Positions 44,084-53,316 of a stretch of 64,000 nucleotides of DNA are shown here, piece after piece. The notes under the pieces were generated by a model. It was given only the letters and a program-made list of their open reading frames with translations, was not told the origin of the DNA and did not search any database. Every line of letters starts with the position of its first letter. Within the stretch, counting starts at the first letter, position 1. Source of the stretch: an uncultured Aquimarina sp. (lineage in GTDB: Bacteria; Bacteroidota; Bacteroidia; Flavobacteriales; Flavobacteriaceae); contig CANMMM010000022.1 of NCBI GenBank assembly GCA_947498935.1, positions 1-64,000 of the forward strand, in the 5' to 3' direction. The position numbers and the translations under genes are program-made.

Positions 44084-45616
44084 TTATGCTCCTTTCCGCA
44101 CTTCATATATACTTACTGTATTAGAAATTTCGTGTGTAATGACGATTAAATCTTTGGCTGTTGGGCTTTGAGAAGCAGGTATGGTGATCAGCCCTTCTGG
44201 TCCAATATCATGGGTATCAATCAACCAATCTAAAAATACAGGTGCCACAGGGTTAGAAATATCAAAGGCTAGTACACCTCCTGTACGCTCTAATCCTACA
44301 AAAAGCAAGGTTGTTTCCCCTATTTTTAGAGTTGCTACTGCTTCTGGTTCTGCGCCTTTATCATCCGACCTGTCGTCTGCTTCTCCTTCATCATTATTAA
44401 ACAACGAAGGATTAATTTCTAATGTTTTTCTCGCTATCAAATCTCCACTATCATACACTATATTTCCTGATGTATCCCAAATCGTAAAAGACCTACCCCC
44501 ATAACAATACAACTGATCAAAATCTCCATCTCCATCTATATCTCCATTTGCAATAGTTGTTTTTAGCCGTCCTAAATTTTCATTTGCTTGTAACGTAGCT
44601 GCATTTGGAAATACTGTAGGATCTAATAGCAGGTCTTTGATACGTTTTTCTTCAGAAAACCCATCATAATCTCTAGCATCTCCTTCATTAGCAGAAATAA
44701 TGTACCCTATTTCATCAATCGTAGTATATGTAATCGCATCAGGCTGATACAGCCCTAATACAGGCCAATTTTGTAAATTCCCTACAATAGCGTCTTTATT
44801 ACTCGCATCTAATGTATTTCTAGCGTCTAAATGATTTTTAGTACCTAGCCCTACTAAAGATGTTACTGTTTTGGTTGTAAGATCTACTATCGCAAGACCA
44901 TTATTTTCTTGTAATGCTACATATGCAGTTTTAGAATCCTCTGTTATAGCGATATATTCGGGTTCTACATCCTGTGCCAGGGTAGCATTTTTACCGAATA
45001 CTCTAAATCCATTACCTATTTCTTGTCCATTAAATGCCGAAAAGCCTGCAGTTGTAACTTGACGAGTTACCAAATCTATAATAGACACAGAACCCTCTGG
45101 ATCATTGGTATACGCATCATTAGGTTCTCCTTCATTAGCAGCAACCACATAACGTCCATCTGGACTAAACGTTACCATATCAGGTAATGCCCCTGCAGGA
45201 AATGTATACAATAGTAATTGGGTTATTGTATCATAGATAGCTATTGTTCCATTCGCCTGTTTATCTGCCGCATTTTCTAATGCTACGGCAAGCAAATGTC
45301 CATGTATTGCCACACTATTAGGGATACCATTTACTGGAATAGCGACTGCTATTACAGGAGCTGTGGGATCAGAAATATTCCATACAGAAACTTCTGTATC
45401 ATTAGGATTTACGATAAATAATTGCTGAGTAATAGGATCATAAGCCGATATTTCGGCAAAACCTTCGTCTCCACTACCATTGGATAAAGAACCGATCTTT
45501 TTAAATACTAAAGTAGATGCATCTACCGGAACTCCCCCTCCATAATCATCAAAATGACAACTAGCTAATAAGGTAAGCGTAGCAATAGCAACGGTGAATC
45601 TTCTAAAAACTTTCAT
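44084..45616 (-). CDS. choice-of-anchor I / beta-propeller lipoprotein
   Basis: 510 residues. The lipoprotein signal peptide has lipobox LASC. The mature part is a beta-propeller with repeated blades: FKKIGSLSNGSGDEGFAEIS, PNSVAIHGHLLAVALEN, VTFSPDGRYVVAANEGEPN, AYVALQENNGLAIVDL, YIISANEGDARDYDGF. This set is that of the choice-of-anchor I family, whose members are often fused to or found with alkaline phosphatases and phytase-like enzymes. Here it is stand-alone and anchored as a lipoprotein. The enzymatic role is unproven. Confidence 0.85.
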   Translation of the reverse strand: MKVFRRFTVAIATLTLLASCHFDDYGGGVPVDASTLVFKKIGSLSNGSGDEGFAEISAYDPITQQLFIVNPNDTEVSVWNISDPTAPVIAVAIPVNGIPNSVAIHGHLLAVALENAADKQANGTIAIYDTITQLLLYTFPAGALPDMVTFSPDGRYVVAANEGEPNDAYTNDPEGSVSIIDLVTRQVTTAGFSAFNGQEIGNGFRVFGKNATLAQDVEPEYIAITEDSKTAYVALQENNGLAIVDLTTKTVTSLVGLGTKNHLDARNTLDASNKDAIVGNLQNWPVLGLYQPDAITYTTIDEIGYIISANEGDARDYDGFSEEKRIKDLLLDPTVFPNAATLQANENLGRLKTTIANGDIDGDGDFDQLYCYGGRSFTIWDTSGNIVYDSGDLIARKTLEINPSLFNNDEGEADDRSDDKGAEPEAVATLKIGETTLLFVGLERTGGVLAFDISNPVAPVFLDWLIDTHDIGPEGLITIPASQSPTAKDLIVITHEISNTVSIYEVRKGA

Positions 45617-45750
45617 ATTGATAAGTGATTTATGTTTTACACAAATCTCCTATCTAGATGTTTAGAAAAAGTTAACCCAAGAATAAATTACGGAAAAACT
45701 ATTATTCCCAAATAACTTAACCGCACTATCATGCTATACTAGACACTGCA

Positions 45751-46632
45751 TTAGTTATTGTATCCAAATCTTTTTAATTGACGTTCATTACTACGCCAGT
45801 TTTTATTGATCTTTACATATAACTCTATGTGGATTTGTTTTCCAAAAAAAGCTTCTAATGTCTTGCGCGCAGCTATCCCTACTCTTTTCAGGGCTGCTCC
45901 TTTATGACCAATGATAATTCCCTTTTGCGAATCACGTTCTACCATAATCACCGATCGAATTCTGATAATTTTTTCATCCTCTATAAATTCTTCGGTATCG
46001 ACCTCTACTGAATAGGGTATTTCTTTTTTATAGTTCTCTAAAATTTTCTCTCTAATAGCTTCATTCACAAAAAAACGTTCTGGCTTATCCGTTAGTTGGT
46101 CTTTTGGATAAAAAGGTGGCGATACAGGTAATAATGTTACAATTCTATCGAATACCTCGCGAACATTAAAATTCTCTAAAGCTGCAATAGGATGAATTTC
46201 TGCATTAGGAACTTTCTCTTTCCAAAATTGTACTTGCGCTTCTAATTGTTCTTGGTTTGATTGATCTATTTTGTTCAATAAAAGTAGTACAGGGATACTA
46301 GCATTGGTTATTTTTTCAAAAAAAGCAGCATCTTTTAATTCTTTTTCGCCAATTTCTACCATGTAGATGAGTATATCTGCATCTTCAAAAGCAGATTTTA
46401 CAAATCCCATCATAGATTCTTGAAGCTCATACGCTGGTTTTATAATCCCTGGTGTATCTGATACGATTACCTGGAAATCTTCTCCATTTACAATTCCCAA
46501 AATACGATGTCTGGTCGTTTGTGCTTTAGAAGTAATAATCGATAATTTTTCTCCTACAAAGGCATTCATTAATGTAGACTTACCTACATTAGGATTTCCG
46601 ATAATATTTACAAAACCTGCTTTATGACTCAT
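45751..46632 (-). CDS. era: GTPase Era
   Basis: 293 residues, the usual Era length. GTPase motifs: G1 GNPNVGKSTLMNAF, G3 DTPG, G4 LLLNKIDQS. The switch region carries ITSKAQTTRHRILGI, an Era hallmark. The C-terminal KH domain includes IIGHKGAALKRVGIAARKTL and ends KINKNWRSNERQLKRFGY. Era binds the 3' end of 16S rRNA and helps 30S maturation; it is peripherally membrane-associated. A clear promoter lies upstream at 46653-46676. Confidence 0.97.
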   Translation of the reverse strand: MSHKAGFVNIIGNPNVGKSTLMNAFVGEKLSIITSKAQTTRHRILGIVNGEDFQVIVSDTPGIIKPAYELQESMMGFVKSAFEDADILIYMVEIGEKELKDAAFFEKITNASIPVLLLLNKIDQSNQEQLEAQVQFWKEKVPNAEIHPIAALENFNVREVFDRIVTLLPVSPPFYPKDQLTDKPERFFVNEAIREKILENYKKEIPYSVEVDTEEFIEDEKIIRIRSVIMVERDSQKGIIIGHKGAALKRVGIAARKTLEAFFGKQIHIELYVKINKNWRSNERQLKRFGYNN

Positions 46633-46652
46633 ATCCTGTTTAATTTAGTGTA

Positions 46653-46676
46653 CAAAGGTAAGTCAATATTACTCAA
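46653..46676 (-). promoter_or_regulatory. promoter of era
   Basis: On the minus strand TACCTTTG (46660 to 46653) is a consensus -7 box, and TTTTG ends about 17 bp upstream of it, giving TTTG-N17-TACCTTTG. The predicted start of transcription is 10-20 bp before the ATG. Confidence 0.7.
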
Positions 46677-46800
46677 CCAAAAGATTTAAAACTTTTTCAT
46701 TTTAGCGGAAAACAAGAAATTGTGGTCAAAATCAATAGTACTCGACAAAAAAATCACAAGATTATTCCTGCTTTGTCATCTTAGCGAGTAGTATTGATTT

Positions 46801-46890
46801 GCGTTAGGGATTGCAGTGAAAATCCCACAGCTACGACCATAGGAGTAGCGAGGAATTGTAGCGGAAAGCCCGACCCTTGTGGTAACGCCC
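46801..46890 (+). repeat. cloverleaf repeat copy 8 (subtype B)
   Basis: Shows GCGTTA, GGGATT/AATCCC, GCTAC/GTAGC, ACC/GGT and TAACGC. Nearly identical to copy 2. Confidence 0.85.
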
Positions 46891-47147
46891 TAAGATAGCT
46901 AAGTAGGATTATATATATCATACCTCATATCACAGATCAAAAAAACACTTTCTTTTAATTCATTTCATTTTTGATGTAACACCTGCTATATCGTAAGTAT
47001 TATTTTTCTCTTTTCAGCTCCCTGAAAGCCATAGTAAAAAATAGTAATTCTCCCTTCGTTTTATGATTTTTTTTGTATTTTTAATTCACACCTAATTCAT
47101 TAGCTAACACAGACATATAATCATTATTTTAAATAATTGAGTTTATT

Positions 47148-49166
47148 TTGAAACATCTATTCACACATTTCATACATCCTACCACACGCTACTATTGCTG
47201 TTTATTTTGCTTTTATTTCATCACCATACTAGGAGTAACTACACTACATAGTCAAGAAAAAGACCAAAAAAAACAACTCTCTGCCGCTGATGAGAATTTT
47301 GAAGCCTTAGCTTATATCAATGCGCGTGATATCTATTTAGATGTTGCAAAACAAGGATACAATTCCCCTGATTTATACAGAAAGCTAGCTGACTCCTATT
47401 ATTTCACAGGGGCTCCAGAAGAATCTGCTACGTGGTATGAAAAACTCATTACAGAATATAGCAACCAAGTACAACCTGAATATTTATTTAGGTATGCACA
47501 GAGTCTAAAAAGTATCGAAAAATACGATGAAGCAGATGCTATTATGGAACGATTTAATGTCGTAACAGGTAATGACAAACGTGCACAATCATTTTCTGAC
47601 AAGAGAGACTATTTAGAATTTATAGAAATGCAATCTGGCAAATACAATATATATCCCCTAGATATTAATTCTAAATACCCTGATTATGCGCCTAGTTTTA
47701 CACATACTGGCGACATTATCTTTGCCTCCTCCAGAAATAAAAAAGGAAAAGTACACGAATGGAACAAACTTCCTTTTTTAGACCTTTTTTCGTCGAAAGT
47801 AACCTTTAGTGATGGAAAACTATCTAATAATAGTCCTAAACGATTAAAAGGTAAAATAAACACTAAACTCCACGAATCCTCTTCTACCTTTACCAAAGAT
47901 GGACAAACCATCTATTTTACTAGAAACAATTACACCTCTAAGAAATTAGGTAAAAGCCGTCAAGGGGTCGTGTTACTTAAACTATATAAAGCTGTTCTCA
48001 TCGATGGCAAATGGAGTAATATAGAAGAATTACCTTTTAATAGTAATGATTATTCTATGTCACATCCGGCATTAAGCCCTGATAATACCAAACTCTATTT
48101 TGCTAGTGATATGCCTGGAACACGTGGCAAATCAGATCTCTTCGTTATAGATATTTATGACGATGGCACTTACGGAGCTCCTACCAATCTAGGAGACACC
48201 ATCAATACCGAAGGACGCGAGACTTTTCCTTACGTAAGTGATGATGGGCGATTATATTTTGCTAGTGATGGACATGTAGGGTTAGGAGGGCTCGACGTAT
48301 TTATGGCTACCAAAAAAGATTTTAAGTACGAGGTATACAATGTAGGAAAACCGATTAACAGTCCGAAAGATGATTTTAGCTTTGTGATAGACGAAAAAAA
48401 CAAAGTCGGCTATTTTGCCAGTGATCGAAAGGGAGGGAAAGGGTATGATGATATCTATAGTTTTGTACAAACCGAAGAATTAACTACTAAATGTAGAGAA
48501 TACATCACAGGGGTAGTCACAGATACGCAAACGAATACCGTGATTACCGATGCTACTGTATCCCTTCTAGATATGGACGGGTTTACTGTAGACATCGTAA
48601 AATCCGATACCGAAGGAAGATATCGCTTTGAGGCTGAATGCAACCAACAGTTTATCGTGCGTACAGATGTCCCTGGGTACAACCCTAATGATGCTATTGT
48701 TCAAACGAATAATATATATAACGCTACCAATGATGTTCCGATTACCTTTGCCAAAGAAAAATTACTTACGGGTACACCTGAACCTATAAAACAAGGAGAT
48801 GATATCGTAGCATCTCTACAATTAGGCACTATCTTTTTTGACTTAGACAATGAACAAATCAGACCCGATGCCATTGCAGATTTACAAAAAGTAATCACAT
48901 TATTACAACAAAACCCTAAACTAAAAATAGAAGTACGTTCCCACACCGATAGTAGATCCAGTTACTGGTATAATAAAAAACTAAGTGTAAAACGGATGCG
49001 TGCCACTGTTAGTTATATCATAAGGAATGGTAATATTAACTGGCGTCGTGTGCGCGGAAAAGCCTATGGGGAACGAAAGCCTATTAATGACTGTACTAAC
49101 GGTATTCCTTGTACAGAAAAACAACACCAAGAAAACAGACGAAGCGAATTTATTGTGATCGAATAA
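47148..49166 (+). CDS. OmpA-family protein with TPR, PD40 propeller and CarboxypepD domain
   Basis: 672 residues from a TTG; there is no ATG near the signal peptide (LFCFYFITILGVTTLHSQ). Residues about 40-150 are TPR-like helices, and about 160-430 WD40-like PD40 blades (YAPSFTHTGDIIFASSRNKK, MSHPALSPDNTKLYFASDMP, YVSDDGRLYFASDGH). About 450-530 is a carboxypeptidase-regulatory-like domain, and about 555-672 an OmpA domain (LGTIFFDLDNEQIRPDA, IEVRSHTDSRSS, NRRSEFIV). The architecture is that of PorE/PorP-associated outer-membrane proteins that bind peptidoglycan in type IX systems. It may serve the T9SS, but no T9SS core genes are adjacent. Confidence 0.87.
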   Translation: MKHLFTHFIHPTTRYYCCLFCFYFITILGVTTLHSQEKDQKKQLSAADENFEALAYINARDIYLDVAKQGYNSPDLYRKLADSYYFTGAPEESATWYEKLITEYSNQVQPEYLFRYAQSLKSIEKYDEADAIMERFNVVTGNDKRAQSFSDKRDYLEFIEMQSGKYNIYPLDINSKYPDYAPSFTHTGDIIFASSRNKKGKVHEWNKLPFLDLFSSKVTFSDGKLSNNSPKRLKGKINTKLHESSSTFTKDGQTIYFTRNNYTSKKLGKSRQGVVLLKLYKAVLIDGKWSNIEELPFNSNDYSMSHPALSPDNTKLYFASDMPGTRGKSDLFVIDIYDDGTYGAPTNLGDTINTEGRETFPYVSDDGRLYFASDGHVGLGGLDVFMATKKDFKYEVYNVGKPINSPKDDFSFVIDEKNKVGYFASDRKGGKGYDDIYSFVQTEELTTKCREYITGVVTDTQTNTVITDATVSLLDMDGFTVDIVKSDTEGRYRFEAECNQQFIVRTDVPGYNPNDAIVQTNNIYNATNDVPITFAKEKLLTGTPEPIKQGDDIVASLQLGTIFFDLDNEQIRPDAIADLQKVITLLQQNPKLKIEVRSHTDSRSSYWYNKKLSVKRMRATVSYIIRNGNINWRRVRGKAYGERKPINDCTNGIPCTEKQHQENRRSEFIVIE

Positions 49167-49439
49167 TGTGTTATTTTTTCATCTCATGAATAGGCTGCGT
49201 CCCTTCCTATAAGGCAATGGAGTCATCTTGGCCTTTTCTTTACCTAAAAAATGACTGAAACTCACCTGTATTTCGTTACTTTTTTAGTCAAATTTCTTCT
49301 CTTGTTTGGTCAAAAACAAAAAATCAAGATCAATTCTATCTATATGACAGTGAAACTTAGATACATCACAAACAATTTAAAAACCTTCTGAACAACTAAA
49401 CAGCTACTGGAAATATGGCTATCTTTATTGTGTGTATGA

Positions 49440-49925
49440 TTGTTAGGCATTAATTCAAAAAATCAATTGAAAATCAAAGAAGTACATAGAAATGATTATA
49501 CCATTTCAACAGACAAGGATAAATTAGATATCCCAAGCATTCATAAATTCCTTGCCAACGAAACTGATTGGGCTTACGGAATACCTATCAGCACTTTAAA
49601 AACATCTATTGAAAATTCTTTGAACTTTGGACTCTACTACAAAAACAAGCAAATCGGCTTTGCTAGAATAATTTCAGACTATTCTACGATTGCATATTTA
49701 GGAGATGTTTATATTCTAAAAGAATATAGAGGAAAGGGATTAAGTAAATGGCTGATAAGCGAAATAATGGTGCATCCTAATCTTCAGGGATTAAGACGTT
49801 GGATTTTATTAACCAATACCGCTGAATGGCTTTATAAAAAGTTTGGGTTTACAGAAATACCTAATCCTGAATTCTATATGGAAAAACATGACCCGAATGT
49901 ATATAAAGAAATAGAAGTGATTTAA
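49440..49925 (+). CDS. GNAT family N-acetyltransferase
   Basis: Up to 161 residues. No ATG exists near the start: TTG at 49440 or TTG at 49467 (giving MKIKEVHRNDYTIS, which fits the family) are candidates. The acetyl-CoA loop is seen in DVYILKEYRGKGLSKWLI, and the C-terminal NTAEWLYKKFGFTEI is a typical GNAT end. It transfers an acetyl group to an unknown amine. The LysE gene begins one base after its stop. A GTTAGGC boundary at its 5' end suggests a gene-cassette origin for the pair. Confidence 0.85.
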   Translation: MLGINSKNQLKIKEVHRNDYTISTDKDKLDIPSIHKFLANETDWAYGIPISTLKTSIENSLNFGLYYKNKQIGFARIISDYSTIAYLGDVYILKEYRGKGLSKWLISEIMVHPNLQGLRRWILLTNTAEWLYKKFGFTEIPNPEFYMEKHDPNVYKEIEVI

Positions 49926-49926
49926 A

Positions 49927-50559
49927 ATGAATGGAATTGAAAACTATTTAGGCTTTTTATTAGCAGGAATTATTATGAACTTGACACCAGGAGCGGATTC
50001 GATTTATATAATCACTCGTAGTATTGCTCAAGGAAAAAAAGCTGGAATATATTCTGTACTCGGAATTGGAAGTGGAGCAATAGTTCATATTATATTTGCA
50101 GCATTTGGACTATCTGTATTATTGGCTCAATCAACATTCATATTTAATATCGTAAAATGGATTGGGGCTATATACCTAGTTTATTTGGGTATTAGAATGC
50201 TTATTGATAAATCTAACTTGTTTGACAATGAGAAAACCGAATTTGAAAAAGTCGATTTATGGAAAATATATCATCAAGGGTTTCTTACTAATGTACTCAA
50301 TCCAAAAGTAGCTATCTTTTTTTTGTCTCTATTACCCCAATTCATTAAATCTGAATATGCGAATAATTCTATTCCATTTTTAATTCTTGGTGGAACATTT
50401 TTATTTACTGGTACAATTTGGTGTTTATTTTTAGCATACTCGGCTTCGTTTATGACTAATACCCTGAGAAAAAATGATAAAATTGGAAAAATAATGAAGA
50501 AAGTAAGTGGTCTTGTATTTATTGGATTAGGACTCCAACTCTTAATTAAAAAAAATTGA
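49927..50559 (+). CDS. LysE/RhtB family exporter
   Basis: 210 residues with six membrane helices. The family motif is at the N terminus (LTPGADSIYIITRSIAQGKK), followed by GIGSGAIVHIIFAAFGLS, and GFLTNVLNPKVAIFFLSLLP lies in the middle. These proteins export amino acids or related small molecules. Starting one base after the acetyltransferase, it forms a two-gene unit with it, possibly for modification and efflux of one compound. The end of the unit is marked by TAGCACACAAC at about 50569. Confidence 0.9.
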   Translation: MNGIENYLGFLLAGIIMNLTPGADSIYIITRSIAQGKKAGIYSVLGIGSGAIVHIIFAAFGLSVLLAQSTFIFNIVKWIGAIYLVYLGIRMLIDKSNLFDNEKTEFEKVDLWKIYHQGFLTNVLNPKVAIFFLSLLPQFIKSEYANNSIPFLILGGTFLFTGTIWCLFLAYSASFMTNTLRKNDKIGKIMKKVSGLVFIGLGLQLLIKKN

Positions 50560-50713
50560 TGGAAATCTAGCACACAACAATCTCATAAAAAACATATACA
50601 ATCTTTCTTATGCTGTATTAGTACTCGACTGATCTAATGTAATTGATTACACCATCAAAACCTTCTTTATCATACAATACAACAAACCAAACACCCCCTA
50701 TTTCTACCTCAAA

Positions 50714-50745
50714 GTTGTAAATAAACGCATTTTACCGTATTTTTG
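50714..50745 (+). promoter_or_regulatory. promoter of the TIGR03643-DUF2452 pair
   Basis: GTTG (50714-50717) and TATTTTTG (50738-50745), separated by 20 bp, match TTTG-N19-TAnnTTTG, 37 bp before the ATG. Confidence 0.6.
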
Positions 50746-50782
50746 TTTATCTTTTATTTCAATAAATTAAACAAAAATAGTT

Positions 50783-51067
50783 ATGCGGCGTGAATTATCT
50801 ATACGAGCGATTGATCGTATTATAGAAATGGCTTGGGAAGATCGTACCACCTTTGATGCGATATTTTGGCAATTTGGTATTCGAGAGCAAGAAGTAATTC
50901 AATTGATGCGTAGCGAATTAAAACCGTCGAGTTTTAAGCTTTGGAGAAAACGTGTACAAGGCCGAAAAACAAAGCATGAAATGAAACGAAATTATGGAGC
51001 AAAACAAGCCCGCTTTAAATGCTCTAGACAAAAGCAGATCACACATAATAAGATTTCTAAACGATAA
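50783..51067 (+). CDS. TIGR03643 (DUF2805) family protein
   Basis: 94 residues, basic and without signal peptide. The family core is visible: RAIDRIIEMAWEDRTTFDAI, FWQFGIREQEVIQLMRSEL and SFKLWRKRVQGRKTKHEM. The N-terminal half looks like a helix-turn-helix and the C-terminal half is strongly basic, so nucleic-acid binding is plausible, though the function is not known. It is separated by 13 bp from the DUF2452 gene and shares its promoter. Confidence 0.88.
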   Translation: MRRELSIRAIDRIIEMAWEDRTTFDAIFWQFGIREQEVIQLMRSELKPSSFKLWRKRVQGRKTKHEMKRNYGAKQARFKCSRQKQITHNKISKR

Positions 51068-51080
51068 TCCCCCCAATACC

Positions 51081-51479
51081 ATGGCCTCTAAAAAACCCGA
51101 TGCAGTAGTATACAACGAACAAGAAGAACGCTATGACGCTTCTCTAAAACCTTATGCTACAGACGTAAGTGCACCTGCAATTATTCCTACAGATACCATC
51201 GAATGGAAAAACAGAAACATTCATCAAGTAAACAAGCAGGTACAAGCTAAGTATGATGAACTAAAACAACAATATGATGCCTTAATGGCTGAATTCGAGC
51301 ACAACCATCTTGTATATAGTGCTAAATTTAATTTTGAACCTGTAGTCGGCTATACCTACCATTTGTATAAAGATGCTAAAGAAACCTCTTTTCTATCCAT
51401 CATCGCCCCCAATGAATGCACTTTCGAACATTTAGGCACTTTTAGACTCAATGCCGACAAAATGTGGGAAAAAGTATAG
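51081..51479 (+). CDS. DUF2452 family protein
   Basis: 132 residues from the ATG at 51081. An open frame extends upstream into the previous gene, but the ATG gives the family-like start MASKKPDAVVY. The body is soluble with a coiled segment (VNKQVQAKYDELKQQYDAL) and a conserved C-terminal part (FEPVVGYTYHLYKDAKETS, SIIAPNEC, GTFRLNADKMWEKV). DUF2452 proteins have no known function. The gene follows the TIGR03643 gene. Confidence 0.85.
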   Translation: MASKKPDAVVYNEQEERYDASLKPYATDVSAPAIIPTDTIEWKNRNIHQVNKQVQAKYDELKQQYDALMAEFEHNHLVYSAKFNFEPVVGYTYHLYKDAKETSFLSIIAPNECTFEHLGTFRLNADKMWEKV

Positions 51480-51495
51480 CATAACGATAGTACTA

Positions 51496-51960
51496 TCATC
51501 GAATAAACCTCGGTTTATCAATTCCCCTGTCGTACATCACGATGCTACCTGCTACAGCCACATTTACACTCAATGTAGAAGAAAACTTGACCAAGAAATG
51601 CGACTTCTCGATTGCTTTTTTAGACAATCCATGATCTTCTGCTCCTAATAAATATACACACCGTTTAGGGTGCTGAAACGTTTCTAAAGCTACTGCTGTG
51701 TCCGTAAGCTCTACTCCTACTAACATCGCTCCTTTAGGTAGATGCATATAAAAATCTTCGAAAGTACTGTAATGAAAATAAGGCATCGCCTTGACTGCAT
51801 TATGCGTATCACAAGCTTGCTTCGCATATCGATTCCCAATCGTAAAAATAAAACTAGCTCCCATATTCTGTGCTGTACGCCAAAGTACTCCTAAGTTTTC
51901 GGGGGTTTTTCCATTTTGGATACCTATCCCAAAAAATTCATTGTCGAAATTGTCTATCAT
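51496..51960 (-). CDS. SPOUT-family RNA methyltransferase (TrmH/SpoU type)
   Basis: 154 residues, the size of the minimal SPOUT catalytic domain. Motif 1 is ENLGVLWRTAQNMGAS, motif 2 is VYLLGAEDHGLSKKAI, and motif 3 is SVNVAVAGSIVMYDR, which forms the trefoil knot that holds S-adenosylmethionine. It methylates 2'-O-ribose in tRNA or rRNA; the target cannot be decided. The gene is convergent with the DUF2452 gene and lies 16 bp from its end. Confidence 0.88.
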   Translation of the reverse strand: MIDNFDNEFFGIGIQNGKTPENLGVLWRTAQNMGASFIFTIGNRYAKQACDTHNAVKAMPYFHYSTFEDFYMHLPKGAMLVGVELTDTAVALETFQHPKRCVYLLGAEDHGLSKKAIEKSHFLVKFSSTLSVNVAVAGSIVMYDRGIDKPRFIR

Positions 51961-52094
51961 TCTACAAAAATAAGAAGGCTACAGGATACTATCCTATTAA
52001 AACTTTTAAGTAATTTGTAAACCTGAACTAGCGGTTTTGTATTTTAACTGCTGAAATAAGACTACATTACAAATTACTTAATTCTTTATATCTA

Positions 52095-53168
52095 ATGGAT
52101 ACACAAGCATCACGCTCTACTATATCAGCTACGAACTTCGAAAAAGAACTACACGGTCAGTCTATCCGATTATTTCGTTTATCCAATGCCAATGGACTAG
52201 AAGTATACATCACCAACTTTGGTCAAAAAATTGTTGCTATCAATGCGCCTGACCGCGATGGAAATTTTGAAGATGTCGTATTAGGATTTTCGTCTATTGA
52301 TGAATATATCGATACACACGAAATCTATTTCGGAGCAGTAATTGGGCGTTATGGGAATCGAATTGCTAATGGAAAATTGACTATCGACGGTACAGAATAT
52401 ACACTAGAGATTAATAATAGCCCCAATCATTTACATGGTGGCACTAATGGATATCATAACCTGATCTGGGATGCTGAAGTACTTTCTGAATCTGAAATAC
52501 AATTCACCAGAGTCTCTAAACACATGGAAGAAGGCTACCCTGGTAATGTATCACTACGAGTGCATTATGAATTAACTGACTCCAATGAACTTAAGATCAA
52601 TTATTACGGAACAACTGATCAAACTACGGTATTAAATATGACCCACCATTCATATTTTAACCTTAGAGGAGCAGGTAATGGTACGATTAACGATCATGTA
52701 TTATGGATCAATGCAGATCGCTATACACCCGTAAATAAAGACTTAATCCCTACTGGAGAACTTGCTGAGGTGGCAAATACTCCTTTTGATTTTAGGACAC
52801 CTAAACCTATCGGTACTGCTGTAAACACCAAGCATGAGCAATTATTGATCGGCAAAGGTTATGATCATAACTTTGTACTCAATAATACTGATCAAACACT
52901 CATAGCAGCTGCCAAAGTTGTAGAACCTGATAGCGGACGTGTATTAGAAGTATTCACCACGGAACCTGGAATGCAACTCTATGGGGGTAATTTCTTAGAT
53001 GGTACTATTGGAAAAGAAGGCAAAGCCTATACCCATCAAGGAGCTTTTTGTTTAGAAACACAGCATTATCCAGACAGCCCGAACCAATCTCATTTTCCAA
53101 GTACATTAGTAACTCCTGATCAAACATATCGATCTACATGTATCTATAAATTCTCTACAGAAGCCTAG
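52095..53168 (+). CDS. galM: galactose mutarotase (aldose 1-epimerase)
   Basis: 357 residues, the usual GalM length. Motifs: VIGRYGNRIANGKL, NHLHGGTNGYHNLIWD, the catalytic-His segment LNMTHHSYFNLRG (near 185) and the catalytic-Glu segment FCLETQHYPDSPN (near 325). It interconverts alpha and beta anomers of aldohexoses and related sugars. No secretion signal, so cytoplasmic. It is convergent with the pentose-phosphate genes of the xylose locus and shares a terminator with them. It may equilibrate anomers of the sugar entering that pathway. Confidence 0.93.
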   Translation: MDTQASRSTISATNFEKELHGQSIRLFRLSNANGLEVYITNFGQKIVAINAPDRDGNFEDVVLGFSSIDEYIDTHEIYFGAVIGRYGNRIANGKLTIDGTEYTLEINNSPNHLHGGTNGYHNLIWDAEVLSESEIQFTRVSKHMEEGYPGNVSLRVHYELTDSNELKINYYGTTDQTTVLNMTHHSYFNLRGAGNGTINDHVLWINADRYTPVNKDLIPTGELAEVANTPFDFRTPKPIGTAVNTKHEQLLIGKGYDHNFVLNNTDQTLIAAAKVVEPDSGRVLEVFTTEPGMQLYGGNFLDGTIGKEGKAYTHQGAFCLETQHYPDSPNQSHFPSTLVTPDQTYRSTCIYKFSTEA

Positions 53169-53231
53169 CAATTCGCTCGTATATACCGAGCCAAAGAATT
53201 CATAGGTTTCTGTGATAGTTACAATAACCAA

Positions 53232-53268
53232 AAAAGGCTATACGTATCTTTCGATACCTATAGCCTTT
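53232..53268. terminator. bidirectional terminator between galM and transketolase
   Basis: AAAGGCTATA and TATAGCCTTT, with inner GTATC/GATAC around TTTC, form a long stem flanked by A and T runs. Confidence 0.82.
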
Positions 53269-53316
53269 ATTTATGATCATAGTAAACTATAAAAAGTATA
53301 GCTTCTAGTAATATAT

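Noticed and set aside
45685..45700. TTACGG half-site upstream of the choice-of-anchor gene
   Set aside because: Only one half of the palindrome and no matching -7 box at the right distance.
49441..49447. Integron array
   Set aside because: One GTTAGGC core is present, but there is no integrase, no attC hairpin with both core pairs and no array of cassettes; reported only as a cassette-like boundary.
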